This document shows, one piece after another, positions 11,207 to 19,491 of a stretch of DNA of 64,000 nt. The DNA is taken from NCBI RefSeq assembly GCF_004331955.1, contig NZ_CP036532.1:1736001-1800000 (forward strand). The letters run 5' to 3'. The notes beneath the pieces are model-generated. The model had not been told where the DNA came from. It made no database searches and was given only the letters and a program-made list of their open reading frames with translations. Numbering within the stretch: the first letter of the stretch is position 1; each line of letters opens with the position of its first letter. This stretch comes from Roseitalea porphyridii. Lineage in GTDB: Bacteria > Pseudomonadota > Alphaproteobacteria > Rhizobiales > Rhizobiaceae. Made by a program: the position numbers and the translations under genes.

Positions 11207-11476
11207 GCGCCGGTTCTCGTAGCGGGCGTTTCTCGGTTGCATCACGGAATGCAATGTCGACGGAAGACCGTGGATGGCGGGGAGGGGCGCGACACGCTTT
11301 TCCCTCTCCCCGCTCGGCGGGTAGAGGGATACGAGACCGCGCGAGCGATGCGAGCGCTGGTCGCAGTTGGGTGAGGGGCGCCGGTTTGACGTGTCGAGCG
11401 ATGGCGCCGCCCCTCATCCGTCCCCTCGCTGCGCTTGGGGCCACCTTCTCCCCGCACACGGGGAGAAGGGTTGGCG
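11207..11476. repeat. Repeat-filled spacer between the two copies of the ATPase 3' end
   Basis: Holds two copies of the rhizobial repeat: 11299-11380 (CCCTCTCCCCGCTCGGCGGG to GCAGTTGGGTGAGGGG) and 11405-11470 (GCCGCCCCTCATCC to TTCTCCCCGCACACGGGGAG). The second starts almost directly after the intact gene's stop codon. The first 90 bases contain GTTGCATCACGGAATG, echoing GGCATCACGGAATGG at 11102, so another partial palindromic unit is present. No gene is seen. Confidence 0.7.
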
Positions 11477-12352
11477 CTACCCCTCCAGCCGCGTTCCCAG
11501 CCGCCCCGCCAGGTCGGTGATGAACTGCCAGGCGACCCGCCCCGAACGGGCGCCGCGTGTCGTCGCCCATTCGAGCGCATCGCGGCGCAGTTCCTCGGGT
11601 TCCACATCGAGCCCGTAATGGGCGACATAGCCGTCGATCATCGCCAGATACTCGTCCTGCGAGCATTTGTGAAAGCCGAGCCACAGGCCGAACCGGTCCG
11701 ACAGCGACACCTTTTCCTCGACCGCTTCGGACGGATTGATCGCCGTCGACCGCTCGTTCTCGATCATGTCGCGCGGCAGCAGGTGCCGCCGGTTCGAGGT
11801 GGCATAGAAGATGACATTGTCCGGCCTGCCCTCGACGCCGCCGTCGAGCGCCGCCTTCAGCGACTTGTAGGACGTGTCGTCCTGGTCGAAGGACAGATCG
11901 TCGCAGAAGACGATGAAACGGAATGGCTCGGCCTTGATGCGGGTCAGGAGCCGGGGCAGGGCGTCGACATCCTCGCGGTGGATCTCGATCAGCTTGAGCG
12001 GCGGTTCGGCCCCGGCGGCGTTGATCGCCGCGTGAGCCGCCTTGACCAGCGAGGATTTGCCCATCCCGCGCGCGCCCCAAAGCAGCACATTGTTGGCCGG
12101 CAGCCCCCGTGCGAAGCGCTGCGTGTTGTCGACCAGGATGTCGCGGACCCGGTCGACGCCCTTGATCAGGCCGATGTCGATGCGATTGACCTTCGGCACG
12201 GCCGACAGATGGCCCTGATCCCAGATGAAACAGTCCGCCGCGGCAAGATCGGGGTCCGGCGGGGGTGGCGGCGCCAGCCGGTCGAGCGCGGCGACGAGCC
12301 TGTCCAGCCTGTCGCTCAGCGTGGTGGCGATGTCGGCATCGGTCCGGTTCAT
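11477..12352 (-). CDS. DUF815 family AAA+ ATPase
   Basis: A 291-residue P-loop ATPase. Walker A is WGARGMGKSS, Walker B is FRFIVFCDDLSF, and the sensor region reads VIFYATSNRRHL, all typical of the DUF815 (COG2607) family whose cellular role is unknown. The N-terminal 50 residues include a proline stretch (PPPPPDPD). ATG at 12352 has AGGA nine bases upstream. The gene is divergent from yajC-secDF, a placement I recall as frequent in rhizobia. Its 3' end exists again as a fragment at 11153-11206, with repeats in between. Confidence 0.9.
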   Translation of the reverse strand: MNRTDADIATTLSDRLDRLVAALDRLAPPPPPDPDLAAADCFIWDQGHLSAVPKVNRIDIGLIKGVDRVRDILVDNTQRFARGLPANNVLLWGARGMGKSSLVKAAHAAINAAGAEPPLKLIEIHREDVDALPRLLTRIKAEPFRFIVFCDDLSFDQDDTSYKSLKAALDGGVEGRPDNVIFYATSNRRHLLPRDMIENERSTAINPSEAVEEKVSLSDRFGLWLGFHKCSQDEYLAMIDGYVAHYGLDVEPEELRRDALEWATTRGARSGRVAWQFITDLAGRLGTRLEG

Positions 12353-12494
12353 GCGATCCTGTCGGGCTCGGCACCGGTCCGGCACGGCCGGCCGATTGTC
12401 CCCGGTTTCGGTTGCATCGGGGCTTTGCCTGACTATATTCGCGGCAAATTTCAAGGCCCGCTGCGGGCCGAACCGTTCCATGGAGTTCTGTTTG

Positions 12495-12845
12495 ATGTTT
12501 GTTTCACCGGCGTTCGCACAGGCTGGCGGCGCGGCCCAGGGGCCAAGCCTGATCATGAGCCTGCTGCCGTTCGTTCTGATCTTCGTGATCATGTATTTCC
12601 TGATCATCCGCCCGCAGCGCCAGCAGATGAAGAAGCGCGAGGAAATGCTCGCCGCGATCCGCCGCAACGACACCGTCGTCACCGGCGGCGGCGTCGTGGG
12701 CAAGGTGACCAAGGTGCACGAGGACGAGGGCGAACTGGAGGTCGAGATCGCGCAGGGCACCAAGGTGCGCGTGCTGCGCTCGATGGTCGCCGATGTGCGC
12801 GTGAAGGGCGAGCCGGTCGCGGCCAACGACGCCAAGAAGGGCTAG
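12495..12845 (+). CDS. yajC: Preprotein translocase subunit YajC
   Basis: A 116-residue single-span inner membrane protein that associates with SecDF. One membrane segment (LLPFVLIFVIMYFLII) is followed by the family hallmark RPQRQQMKKREEM and a small beta-rich cytoplasmic domain (VVTGGGVVGKVTKVHED). ATG at 12495 is chosen because GGAG lies nine bases upstream and rhizobial YajC proteins begin MFV.PAFAQ; an ATG at 12480 would add MEFCL. It is followed 115 bases later by secDF, so the two are probably co-transcribed. Confidence 0.95.
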   Translation: MFVSPAFAQAGGAAQGPSLIMSLLPFVLIFVIMYFLIIRPQRQQMKKREEMLAAIRRNDTVVTGGGVVGKVTKVHEDEGELEVEIAQGTKVRVLRSMVADVRVKGEPVAANDAKKG

Positions 12846-12959
12846 GGTCGGCGCCTGCGACGCGCCCCAGCGCGCGCGGACGACAACACGCCCCAATTTC
12901 GCCAGGCGGCGCCGGCAGGCAGGCCTTGGCCGACGGACAGTTTCGGGACATGATCTGAC

Positions 12960-15539
12960 ATGCTCTATTTCGCCCCCTGGAAGACGGTTCTGATCTGGCT
13001 GACGGTCGCGGTCGGCGTGCTGTTCGCGCTGCCGAACCTCTATCCGCAGTCGGTCCGCGACAGCCTTCCGGAGATCATCCCGAACGACACGCTGGCGCTC
13101 GGGCTCGACCTTCAGGGTGGCGTGCACCTGCAGCTCAGGCTCGACCGGCAGGATCTCGTCGAACAGCGGCTCGAAAGCGTCGCCGACGAAGTGCGCAGGG
13201 CGCTCAGGGCCGAAGGCATCGGCTACACCGGCCTGTCCGGTCGCGGCCAGCGGGTCAGCTTCACCCTGCGCGATCCGGCCGACGCGGAGGCCACGCGCGA
13301 GGCCCTTTCGGACCTGACGACGCCGATCCAGACCGGCGTCCTGACCGGCGGCACGGTGCGCGAGGTCACGATCGACGAGGGCGCCGATGGCCGTTTCGTG
13401 CTCGACATCACCGATCAGGGGCTCGACTACCGCATGGCGAGCGCGCTCAGCCAGACGGTCGAGGTCATTCGCGGCCGGATCGACGAACTGGGCACCACCG
13501 AACCGGTGATCCAGCGCCAGGGCGCCGATCGCATCATCGTGCAGGTGCCCGGGCTCGGCGATCCCGAGCGTCTCAAGGACCTGATCGGCACGACCGCGCG
13601 GCTGACCTTCCAGATGGTCGACACGACCGTTTCGACCGAGGAGGCGCTGCAGTCGCGCCCGCCGGTCGGCACCGAGCTTCTTTATTCGACCGACGATCCG
13701 CCCGTGCCCTATGTGCTCGAGACGCGCGAGATCGTCACCGGCGAGAACCTGGAGGACGCGCAGGCCGGCTTCGACCAGCGCACCAACGAGCCCATCGTCA
13801 CCTTCCGCTTCGACGGCACCGGCGCGCAGCGCTTCGGCCGCGCCACGCAGGAGAATGTCGGCCGTCCGTTCGCCATCGTGCTCGACGACCAGGTCATCTC
13901 CGCGCCGGTGATCCGCGAGCCGATCCTGGGTGGCTCGGGCCAGATATCAGGCAACTTCACGGTCGATGGCGCCAACGATCTCGCCATCCTGCTGCGCGCC
14001 GGCGCGCTGCCGCTCAAGCCGACCTTCGTCGAGGAGCGCACGGTCGGGCCCTCGCTTGGCGCCGATTCGATCGCGGCCGGCGAGATCGCCGGCATCATCG
14101 GCGCGATCCTCGTCGTCGGCTTCATGTTCGTCGCCTACGGCTTTCTCGGGCTGATCGCCAATCTGGCGCTGCTGATCAACATCACGCTGGTGATCGCGGC
14201 GCTCTCGGCGCTCGGCGCGACCCTCACATTGCCGGGCATCGCCGGCATCGTCCTGACGGTCGGCATGGCCGTCGATTCCAACGTGCTGATCTTCGAGCGC
14301 ATCCGCGAGGAACGGCTTGGCGGGCGAAGTCTGATCCAGGCGATCGACGCGGGCTTCCAGCGCGCCTTCACCACGATCGTCGACGCCAACGTGACCACGC
14401 TGATCGCCGCGATCATCCTGTTCTATCTCGGCTCCGGGCCGATCCGCGGCTTCGCGGTGACCCTTGCGATCGGTATCGTCACCACCGTCTTCACCGCGTT
14501 CATCCTGACGCGCTGGATGATGGCCTTCTGGTTGCGCCGCCGCAAACCCAAGGAACTGCCGCTCGGCCTTGGCAGGCATCTGCGCCCCGACACCCACATC
14601 AAGTTCATGTGGCTGCGCCGCTACAGCTTCACCCTGTCGGCGCTGGTCGTGGTCGCCTCGATGGCTTTGTTCGCCACGGTCAACATGAACCTTGGCATCG
14701 ATTTCAAGGGCGGCTCGCTGGTCGAGGTACAGGCGATCGAGGGCGAGGCCGACATCGGCGCCATCCGCACGGACCTTTCGGACCTCAATCTGGGCGACGT
14801 CCAGGTGCAGGGCTTCGGTGCGCCGAGCGACGCGCTGATACGCATCGAGAGCCAGGGCGGTGGCGACAATGCCGAGCAGAGCGCCATCGCCAAGGTGCGC
14901 GCCGTGCTCGAGGACGACTACAACATCCGCCGCGTCGAGGTTGTTGGGCCGACCGTCTCGGGCGAACTGGCGACCGCCGGCACCATCGCGGTTCTCGCCG
15001 CGCTCGCGGCGATCCTGATCTATATCTGGCTGCGGTTCGAGTGGCAGTTCGCGCTCGGCGCGATCATCGCCACCACGCACGACGTGCTTCTTACCATCGG
15101 CATGTTCGTGGTGACCGGGCTCGAATTCAACCTGTCGAGTATCGCGGCGATCCTGACCATCGTCGGCTATTCGCTGAACGACACCGTGGTCGTCTACGAC
15201 CGCGTGCGCGAGAATCTGCGACGATACAAGAAGATGCCGATTCCCGAGTTGCTCGACATGTCGATGAACCAGACATTGCCGCGCACCATCCTGACCTCGG
15301 TGACGACGCTTCTGGCGCTGCTGGCCCTGTTCTTCTTCGGCGGCGAGGTGCTTCGCTCGTTCGTCTCGGCGATGATCTTCGGCGTGGTGATCGGCACCTA
15401 TTCGTCGATCTTCATCGCGGCGCCGATCCTGATCATGTTCCGCCTGCGCCCCGGCGCCCTGTCGCAGGAGGACGACGAGGCGAAAAAGGAAAAGGCGGCG
15501 ACCGCCAACACCGCGCCCGTCGACATGGACACGGCTTAG
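12960..15539 (+). CDS. secDF: Protein translocase SecDF (fused SecD-SecF)
   Basis: An 859-residue fusion of SecD and SecF, the proton-driven accessory of SecYEG that pulls exported proteins through the membrane. The SecD half has an N-terminal span, LGLDLQGGVHLQL, the large periplasmic P1 domain and five spans including TLPGIAGIVLTVGMAVDSN. The SecF half starts near 545 with another span, then NLGIDFKGGSLVEVQ, and ends with spans containing SLNDTVVVYDRVREN. The fusion is usual in Rhizobiales, whereas most proteobacteria have two genes. The tail is acidic then lysine-rich and likely cytoplasmic. Confidence 0.97.
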   Translation: MLYFAPWKTVLIWLTVAVGVLFALPNLYPQSVRDSLPEIIPNDTLALGLDLQGGVHLQLRLDRQDLVEQRLESVADEVRRALRAEGIGYTGLSGRGQRVSFTLRDPADAEATREALSDLTTPIQTGVLTGGTVREVTIDEGADGRFVLDITDQGLDYRMASALSQTVEVIRGRIDELGTTEPVIQRQGADRIIVQVPGLGDPERLKDLIGTTARLTFQMVDTTVSTEEALQSRPPVGTELLYSTDDPPVPYVLETREIVTGENLEDAQAGFDQRTNEPIVTFRFDGTGAQRFGRATQENVGRPFAIVLDDQVISAPVIREPILGGSGQISGNFTVDGANDLAILLRAGALPLKPTFVEERTVGPSLGADSIAAGEIAGIIGAILVVGFMFVAYGFLGLIANLALLINITLVIAALSALGATLTLPGIAGIVLTVGMAVDSNVLIFERIREERLGGRSLIQAIDAGFQRAFTTIVDANVTTLIAAIILFYLGSGPIRGFAVTLAIGIVTTVFTAFILTRWMMAFWLRRRKPKELPLGLGRHLRPDTHIKFMWLRRYSFTLSALVVVASMALFATVNMNLGIDFKGGSLVEVQAIEGEADIGAIRTDLSDLNLGDVQVQGFGAPSDALIRIESQGGGDNAEQSAIAKVRAVLEDDYNIRRVEVVGPTVSGELATAGTIAVLAALAAILIYIWLRFEWQFALGAIIATTHDVLLTIGMFVVTGLEFNLSSIAAILTIVGYSLNDTVVVYDRVRENLRRYKKMPIPELLDMSMNQTLPRTILTSVTTLLALLALFFFGGEVLRSFVSAMIFGVVIGTYSSIFIAAPILIMFRLRPGALSQEDDEAKKEKAATANTAPVDMDTA

Positions 15540-15546
15540 GCGCGTC

Positions 15547-15960
15547 GTGGCCCACTCCATCCGCGCCGGCATCGAGATCCGCGATGCGCACTTTCCGGGC
15601 CGCGCGCCGATCGACGCTTACGGCAATGGCGGCTTCCGCTTCGCCGAGATGAGCCATCGCGGCTCGATCCTGGCGCTGCCATCGGGCATCTATGGCTGGG
15701 ATGCGGCGACCTTCGAGGACATCGACCTCACGCGCCTTGAGAAGGTGGTCGCCGACGCCGACGAGATCGAGGTGCTGCTGGTCGGCTGCGGGCCGGACCT
15801 GCGCGTGCTGCCGAAGGCGTTGCGCGACACGCTGCGCACCGAGCACGGCATCGTCACCGAGACGATGGCGACCGGTGCCGCCGTGCGCACCTTCAACGTG
15901 CTACTCGCCGAGGAACGCGCGGTGGCGGCGGCGCTGATCGCGGTGGAGGAGGCGCGCTGA
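15547..15960 (+). CDS. Mth938-domain protein (DUF498), NDUFAF3-like
   Basis: A 137-residue soluble protein of the Mth938 fold (PF04430). Family features seen: FRFAEMSHRGSILALPSGIYGW in the first half, EVLLVGCGPDLRVLP in the middle and the C-terminal TGAAVRTFNVLLAEERAVAAALI. The human member NDUFAF3 is a mitochondrial complex I assembly factor; the bacterial function is not established. It starts with GTG seven bases after the secDF stop, so it is coupled to export genes. The next gene resembles NDUFAF6, another complex I assembly factor. Its last 96 bases are found again at 16184-16279. Confidence 0.9.
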   Translation: MAHSIRAGIEIRDAHFPGRAPIDAYGNGGFRFAEMSHRGSILALPSGIYGWDAATFEDIDLTRLEKVVADADEIEVLLVGCGPDLRVLPKALRDTLRTEHGIVTETMATGAAVRTFNVLLAEERAVAAALIAVEEAR

Positions 15961-16183
15961 ACGCCTGAACCGGAGTTCTCCCAACTCGTTACGAATCGCT
16001 TGATTTCGCAGACGGACTGGACCCCAAAGCGCCGCACGGCGCCCCTTGCGCCGCGTCATTCCGGAACTTGTTTCCGGAATCCAGTGGCATCGACTTCGGC
16101 GCGGTTCGCAAACTGGCAACGGCGTGGCGTCGAAGAAGGCGCCGTGGATACCGGGATCAAGTCCCGGTATGACGGAGCCGGGC
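15961..16183. repeat. Spacer with an inverted pair of palindromic repeats
   Basis: CGTCATTCCGGAACTTG followed by TTTCCGGAATCCA (about 16054-16083) and TGGATACCGGGATCAAG followed by TCCCGGTATGACG (about 16144-16173) are two palindromic units facing each other, of the same general type as at 11019-11152. The outer bases GTCAT and ATGAC and the inner ATCCA and TGGAT match. About 90 bases before them show no repeat and no gene. Confidence 0.75.
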
Positions 16184-16279
16184 ATGGCGACCGGCGCCGC
16201 CGTATGCACCTTCAACGTGCTGCTCGCCGAGGAACGCGCCGTCGCCGCGGCGCTGATCGCGGTGGAGGAGGCGAGGTAG
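16184..16279 (+). pseudogene. Fragment: second copy of the 3' end of the Mth938-domain gene
   Basis: These 96 bases repeat the last 96 bases of the intact gene (15865-15960). They encode the same 31 C-terminal residues with one change (Arg to Cys in AVCTF). By eye 11 bases differ: one nonsynonymous, the rest in synonymous positions or the stop codon (TGA to TAG, and CGC to AGG both arginine). Homology stops exactly at the stop codon and at ATGGCGACC. The frame opens with ATG, but there is no ribosome site, so I treat it as a relic. Confidence 0.85.
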
Positions 16280-16575
16280 GGTGCACGCCGCCTCCCTCGC
16301 CCCGCTTGCGGGGAGAGGGATGTGAGGCTTGTGAGCGTAAGCGAACTAGCCGCAACTGGGTGAGGGGGCACTTCCCAAATAGCGGCCCCTCATCCAACTG
16401 CGACATCAACTCAGCTTCGCTTCGTTGTGTCTCGTATCCTTCTCCCCGCTCCGCAGGGAGAAGGAAGCCGCCGAACAACCGCCCCAGCCTGACCGATCAA
16501 GCAAGACGCACCGTCTGACGTCCGCTCAACCCCACCCCACTGGCCAACACCATCCACCGGTGCCATATCGGCCCC
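16280..16575. repeat. Two further rhizobial repeats before the NDUFAF6-like gene
   Basis: A first copy at about 16291-16368 runs from CCTCCCTCGCCCCGCTTGCG to CGCAACTGGGTGAGGGGG. A second, in the opposite orientation, at about 16384-16464 runs from GCCCCTCATCCAACTGCG to TCTCCCCGCTCCGCAGGGAG. The last 110 bases before the next ATG look unremarkable; no ribosome site stronger than GGCCCC is seen. Confidence 0.7.
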
Positions 16576-17415
16576 ATGGGCGATACCTCCGGCGATCTTC
16601 TGAACCAGCTGCGCGAGGCCGATCGCGAGCGCTACCTGTCGGTGCTTTTTGCGCCCGAGGGCCATCGTGCCGCGCTGGCGGCACTGTTCCTGTTCAACGC
16701 GGAGACAGCGCGGCTGCGCGACATCGTCTCCGAACCGCTGCCCGGCGAGATCCGCCTGCAATGGTGGCGAGAGGTGATCGACGGCGACCGCGCCGACGAG
16801 GCCGGCCAGCACCCCCTCGCAGCGCCGCTTCTGGAGACCATCAACCGCTATGACCTGCCTGCGACGGCCCTCGACAATCTGCTCGAAGCGCGCATCTTCG
16901 ATCTCTACGATGACCCGATGCCATCGCGCACCGATCTTGAGGGCTATCTCGGCGAGACCGCCTCGGCGCTGATCCAGATGGCCTGTCAGATCCTTGATGG
17001 CGGCGCGGCGCCGCCGACGGCCGATGCGGCCGGCCATGCCGGCGTCGCCTACGGCATCGCCAACCTGATCCGACAGATGCCGGTGCACCGCGCGCGCGGG
17101 CAGGTCTATCTGCCCGCCGACCTGCTCGCCGCCGCCGGCACGGATTCGGGCGGCTGGCTGGCCGAGGCCGACGATCCGGCGCATGGGCGTGCCGTCAGCG
17201 CCTTCATCGCCCTCGGCCGCGACCATCTTGCGCGCGCCGACAGGGCGCTGGCCGAGGTGCCCAAGCCGCTGCGTTCGCCGTTCGCCGTGCTCGGTGTCGC
17301 GCGTGCCGTCTTCGCGCGCGCGGACAAGGCCGGGGGCAGGTCGCGCACCACGCCCGTTGCGCTCTCGCCGGTGACCGTGCAGTGGGCGATGACCCGCCGC
17401 GCGTTCGGTTTCTGA
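16576..17415 (+). CDS. Squalene/phytoene synthase family protein, NDUFAF6-like pseudo-enzyme
   Basis: A 279-residue, mostly helical protein of the trans-isoprenyl diphosphate synthase head-to-head family. The Asp-rich substrate motifs needed for catalysis are not intact. The first region reads LFNAETARLRDIV instead of a DxxxD pattern, and the second reads YGIANLIRQMPVHRARGQVYLP where enzymes have RDVxED before GRxYLP. This matches the NDUFAF6-type subgroup that assists complex I assembly in mitochondria. No carotenoid or hopanoid genes are nearby. It follows the NDUFAF3-like gene after a 615-base repeat-filled gap, so it may have its own promoter. Confidence 0.85.
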   Translation: MGDTSGDLLNQLREADRERYLSVLFAPEGHRAALAALFLFNAETARLRDIVSEPLPGEIRLQWWREVIDGDRADEAGQHPLAAPLLETINRYDLPATALDNLLEARIFDLYDDPMPSRTDLEGYLGETASALIQMACQILDGGAAPPTADAAGHAGVAYGIANLIRQMPVHRARGQVYLPADLLAAAGTDSGGWLAEADDPAHGRAVSAFIALGRDHLARADRALAEVPKPLRSPFAVLGVARAVFARADKAGGRSRTTPVALSPVTVQWAMTRRAFGF

Positions 17416-17485
17416 ACATCGCCTTCTTCTTTGACGTTTACGTCAAAATCGCTATACTTGTCTCCTGTGTCGGGGAGGTGAGGCC

Positions 17486-17920
17486 ATGAATCTCCTGGTC
17501 CTGGTCGCCATCGTCGGTTTCGGGATCGGCCTGATCGTGCTGCTCGTGCATCTGACGGGCGGCTCGCGGCCGACGCCGATCGACGACAAGGCAACCGTGC
17601 GCAACCGCTTCGCCGAGGACTATCCGGATGCGGGCGTCCGGCACTGCGTGCTGAGCGCGGACGGGTTCGATGCCCTGCTGGCGCTGGAGGGCGGCGATAT
17701 CGGTTTGGTCCACGCCGTCGGCTCGAAGGCGCTGACCCGCCGGTACACGCACGCCGAATTCGCCGCGATGATTGAGCTGCAGGACAGCCGGTCGATCCTG
17801 CTCAGGACCGGGGAGATGACGTTGCCGCCGTTTGCGATCCGCTTCGCCGATGCCGAGGCCCGCGCCGAGGCGATGGCCGCGCTCGGCCTGTCCGTCGTTC
17901 CCGTTTCGAAAGCCGCCTGA
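17486..17920 (+). CDS. Membrane-anchored protein of unknown function
   Basis: A 144-residue protein with one N-terminal membrane segment (LVLVAIVGFGIGLIVLLVHL) and a small soluble domain of about 115 residues, probably cytoplasmic. I do not recognise the family. The domain contains NRFAEDYPDAGVRHCVLSADG, where the Asp/Glu-rich start could be structural. GGGGAGGTGAGGCC gives a good ribosome site before ATG. Its stop shares a base with the start of the next gene (TGATG), so the hydroxylase depends on its translation, suggesting a functional pair. Confidence 0.75.
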   Translation: MNLLVLVAIVGFGIGLIVLLVHLTGGSRPTPIDDKATVRNRFAEDYPDAGVRHCVLSADGFDALLALEGGDIGLVHAVGSKALTRRYTHAEFAAMIELQDSRSILLRTGEMTLPPFAIRFADAEARAEAMAALGLSVVPVSKAA

Positions 17921-18921
17921 TGAACCTCGACCAGCTCATTCCGAACTATCCGGACGTCACGCAGGTGGCGATCCCGTTCTTCATCATCGCGATCATTGCC
18001 GAGCTGTATCTGCTCAAGCGCTTCGCCGACCAGCGCAAGGCCGGCTTCGAGACGCGCGACACGCTGACCTCGCTGCTGATGGGCACGGGCAATGTCGTCT
18101 CCGGCCTCCTGTTCGGTTTCATCGCCTTCGGCGTGCTGATGTGGGCCTGGCAGTTCCGCATCCACGATTTCGGCTTTTCGTGGTGGGCTGTGCTCTTGTG
18201 CTTCATCCTCGATGATCTGCGTTACTACTGGTACCACCGCATCGCGCACCGCGCCCGTTGGGTGTGGGCCGAACATGTCAATCACCATTCCTCCCAGCAC
18301 TACAATTTGTCGACCGCGCTCAGGCAGAGTTGGACGGGAACCTTCACCGGCATGTTCATCCTGCGCATCCCGCTGGTCCTGATCGGCTTTCACCCGGTGA
18401 TGATCGCCTTCGTCGGCGGGCTCAACCTCGTCTACCAGTTCTGGATTCACACCGAGGCGATCGGCAGGATGTGGAAGCCGATCGAGGCGATCTTCAACAC
18501 GCCCTCGCACCACCGGGTCCATCACGCCACCAATCCGCGATATCTCGACGCCAACTATGCCGGCACGCTGATCATCTGGGACCGCATGTTCGGCACCTTC
18601 GTGCCCGAACTCGACGAGGACATGCCGCGCTACGGGCTGGTGCGCAACATCGGCACGTTCAACCCGATCAAGGTGGCGTTTCACGAATGGTGGGCGATGT
18701 TCGCCGATGCGAGCCGGCCGGGCCTGACGCTGAGAGAGCGGCTCGGCTACATCGTCATGCCGCCCGGCTGGAGCCATGACGGCAGCCGCGCCGACACCGC
18801 AAGGATCAAGGCGGACTATGTGGCCCGCCATCCCGACCAGGCGGGCATGCCGGGGCTGCCGGGCGGCCGTGACGGCGTGAACGAGGCGGGCAATGGTGCA
18901 CGCCGCGTGCCGGCCGAATAG
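17920..18921 (+). CDS. Sterol desaturase/fatty acid hydroxylase family protein
   Basis: A 333-residue membrane di-iron enzyme. The histidine clusters that bind iron are complete: YHRIAHRARWVW (HxxxH), HVNHHSSQHYN (HxxHH) and HHRVHHATNPRY (HxxHH), with about four membrane spans. Such enzymes hydroxylate or desaturate lipids, sterols or carotenoids; the bacterial substrate here is unknown, possibly membrane fatty acids or ornithine lipids. The start overlaps the stop of the preceding anchored protein. The C-terminal 30 residues are glycine-rich and probably disordered. Confidence 0.93.
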   Translation: MNLDQLIPNYPDVTQVAIPFFIIAIIAELYLLKRFADQRKAGFETRDTLTSLLMGTGNVVSGLLFGFIAFGVLMWAWQFRIHDFGFSWWAVLLCFILDDLRYYWYHRIAHRARWVWAEHVNHHSSQHYNLSTALRQSWTGTFTGMFILRIPLVLIGFHPVMIAFVGGLNLVYQFWIHTEAIGRMWKPIEAIFNTPSHHRVHHATNPRYLDANYAGTLIIWDRMFGTFVPELDEDMPRYGLVRNIGTFNPIKVAFHEWWAMFADASRPGLTLRERLGYIVMPPGWSHDGSRADTARIKADYVARHPDQAGMPGLPGGRDGVNEAGNGARRVPAE

Positions 18922-18936
18922 GGCGACCCTGTCCGG

Positions 18937-19491
18937 TCAGGCCGCGGCGGTCTGCGGCAGTTCGCCCGTATACTCGCCGCGCGCCGGGTAGTTCTTCTCG
19001 ATGGTGAAATCGAGCGCGGAGACGAGCTCGCGGAAATGCGGACGCACGAACGGCATGGTCTGCACCGAACCGTAGTAAAGGGTCTGCGCCGGCGTCACCA
19101 TGAACAGGCCGGGCTCGGAGAACAGCGCCGGCTCCTCGATGCCGATCGACGTCGTCCCGCGCGAGGTGGAGATGTAGAGCCCCCATTCGCGCGCCTTCGA
19201 AAGCGAAAGGTCGTAGCCGAAGCGCAGGTTCTTGTTGCCGATCTTGTCGGCCATGGCGCGGGCACGCTCGTCGTCATCGGAACTCAGCGCGAGCACACCG
19301 ACCCCGCGCTTGGCGAATTCCGGAGCCTGCTTGTCGAACTCCGTCAGGTAGTTCGCGCAGATCGGGCAATGCAGCCCGCGATAGAAACAGATCACCGTGC
19401 CGCGCTCGGCGTCCTGCCTGGACAGGTCGAACATGCCGTGATCGAGCGTCGGAACGACAAGGTCGGGCACTTTCTGGCGTGGTACGAGCAT
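18937..19491 (-). CDS. Peroxiredoxin-like (AhpC/TSA) family protein
   Basis: A 184-residue thioredoxin-fold protein. The active-site segment is FYRGLHCPICANYL, a CxxC in the position of the peroxidatic cysteine, followed by the usual VLALSSDDDERARAMADKIG and FMVTPAQTLYYGSVQ. It likely reduces peroxides or acts as a thiol oxidoreductase in the cytoplasm. ATG at 19491 is preferred, with GGGGGAAATC just upstream; an earlier in-frame ATG at 19533 would add a basic 14-residue extension. It is convergent with the hydroxylase gene, only 15 bases away. Confidence 0.9.
   Translation of the reverse strand: MLVPRQKVPDLVVPTLDHGMFDLSRQDAERGTVICFYRGLHCPICANYLTEFDKQAPEFAKRGVGVLALSSDDDERARAMADKIGNKNLRFGYDLSLSKAREWGLYISTSRGTTSIGIEEPALFSEPGLFMVTPAQTLYYGSVQTMPFVRPHFRELVSALDFTIEKNYPARGEYTGELPQTAAA

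Noticed and set aside
16184-16279. The fragment as a functional 31-residue small protein
   Set aside because: It begins with ATG by chance of homology (the intact gene has ATG there too), has no ribosome site, and is explained by duplication.
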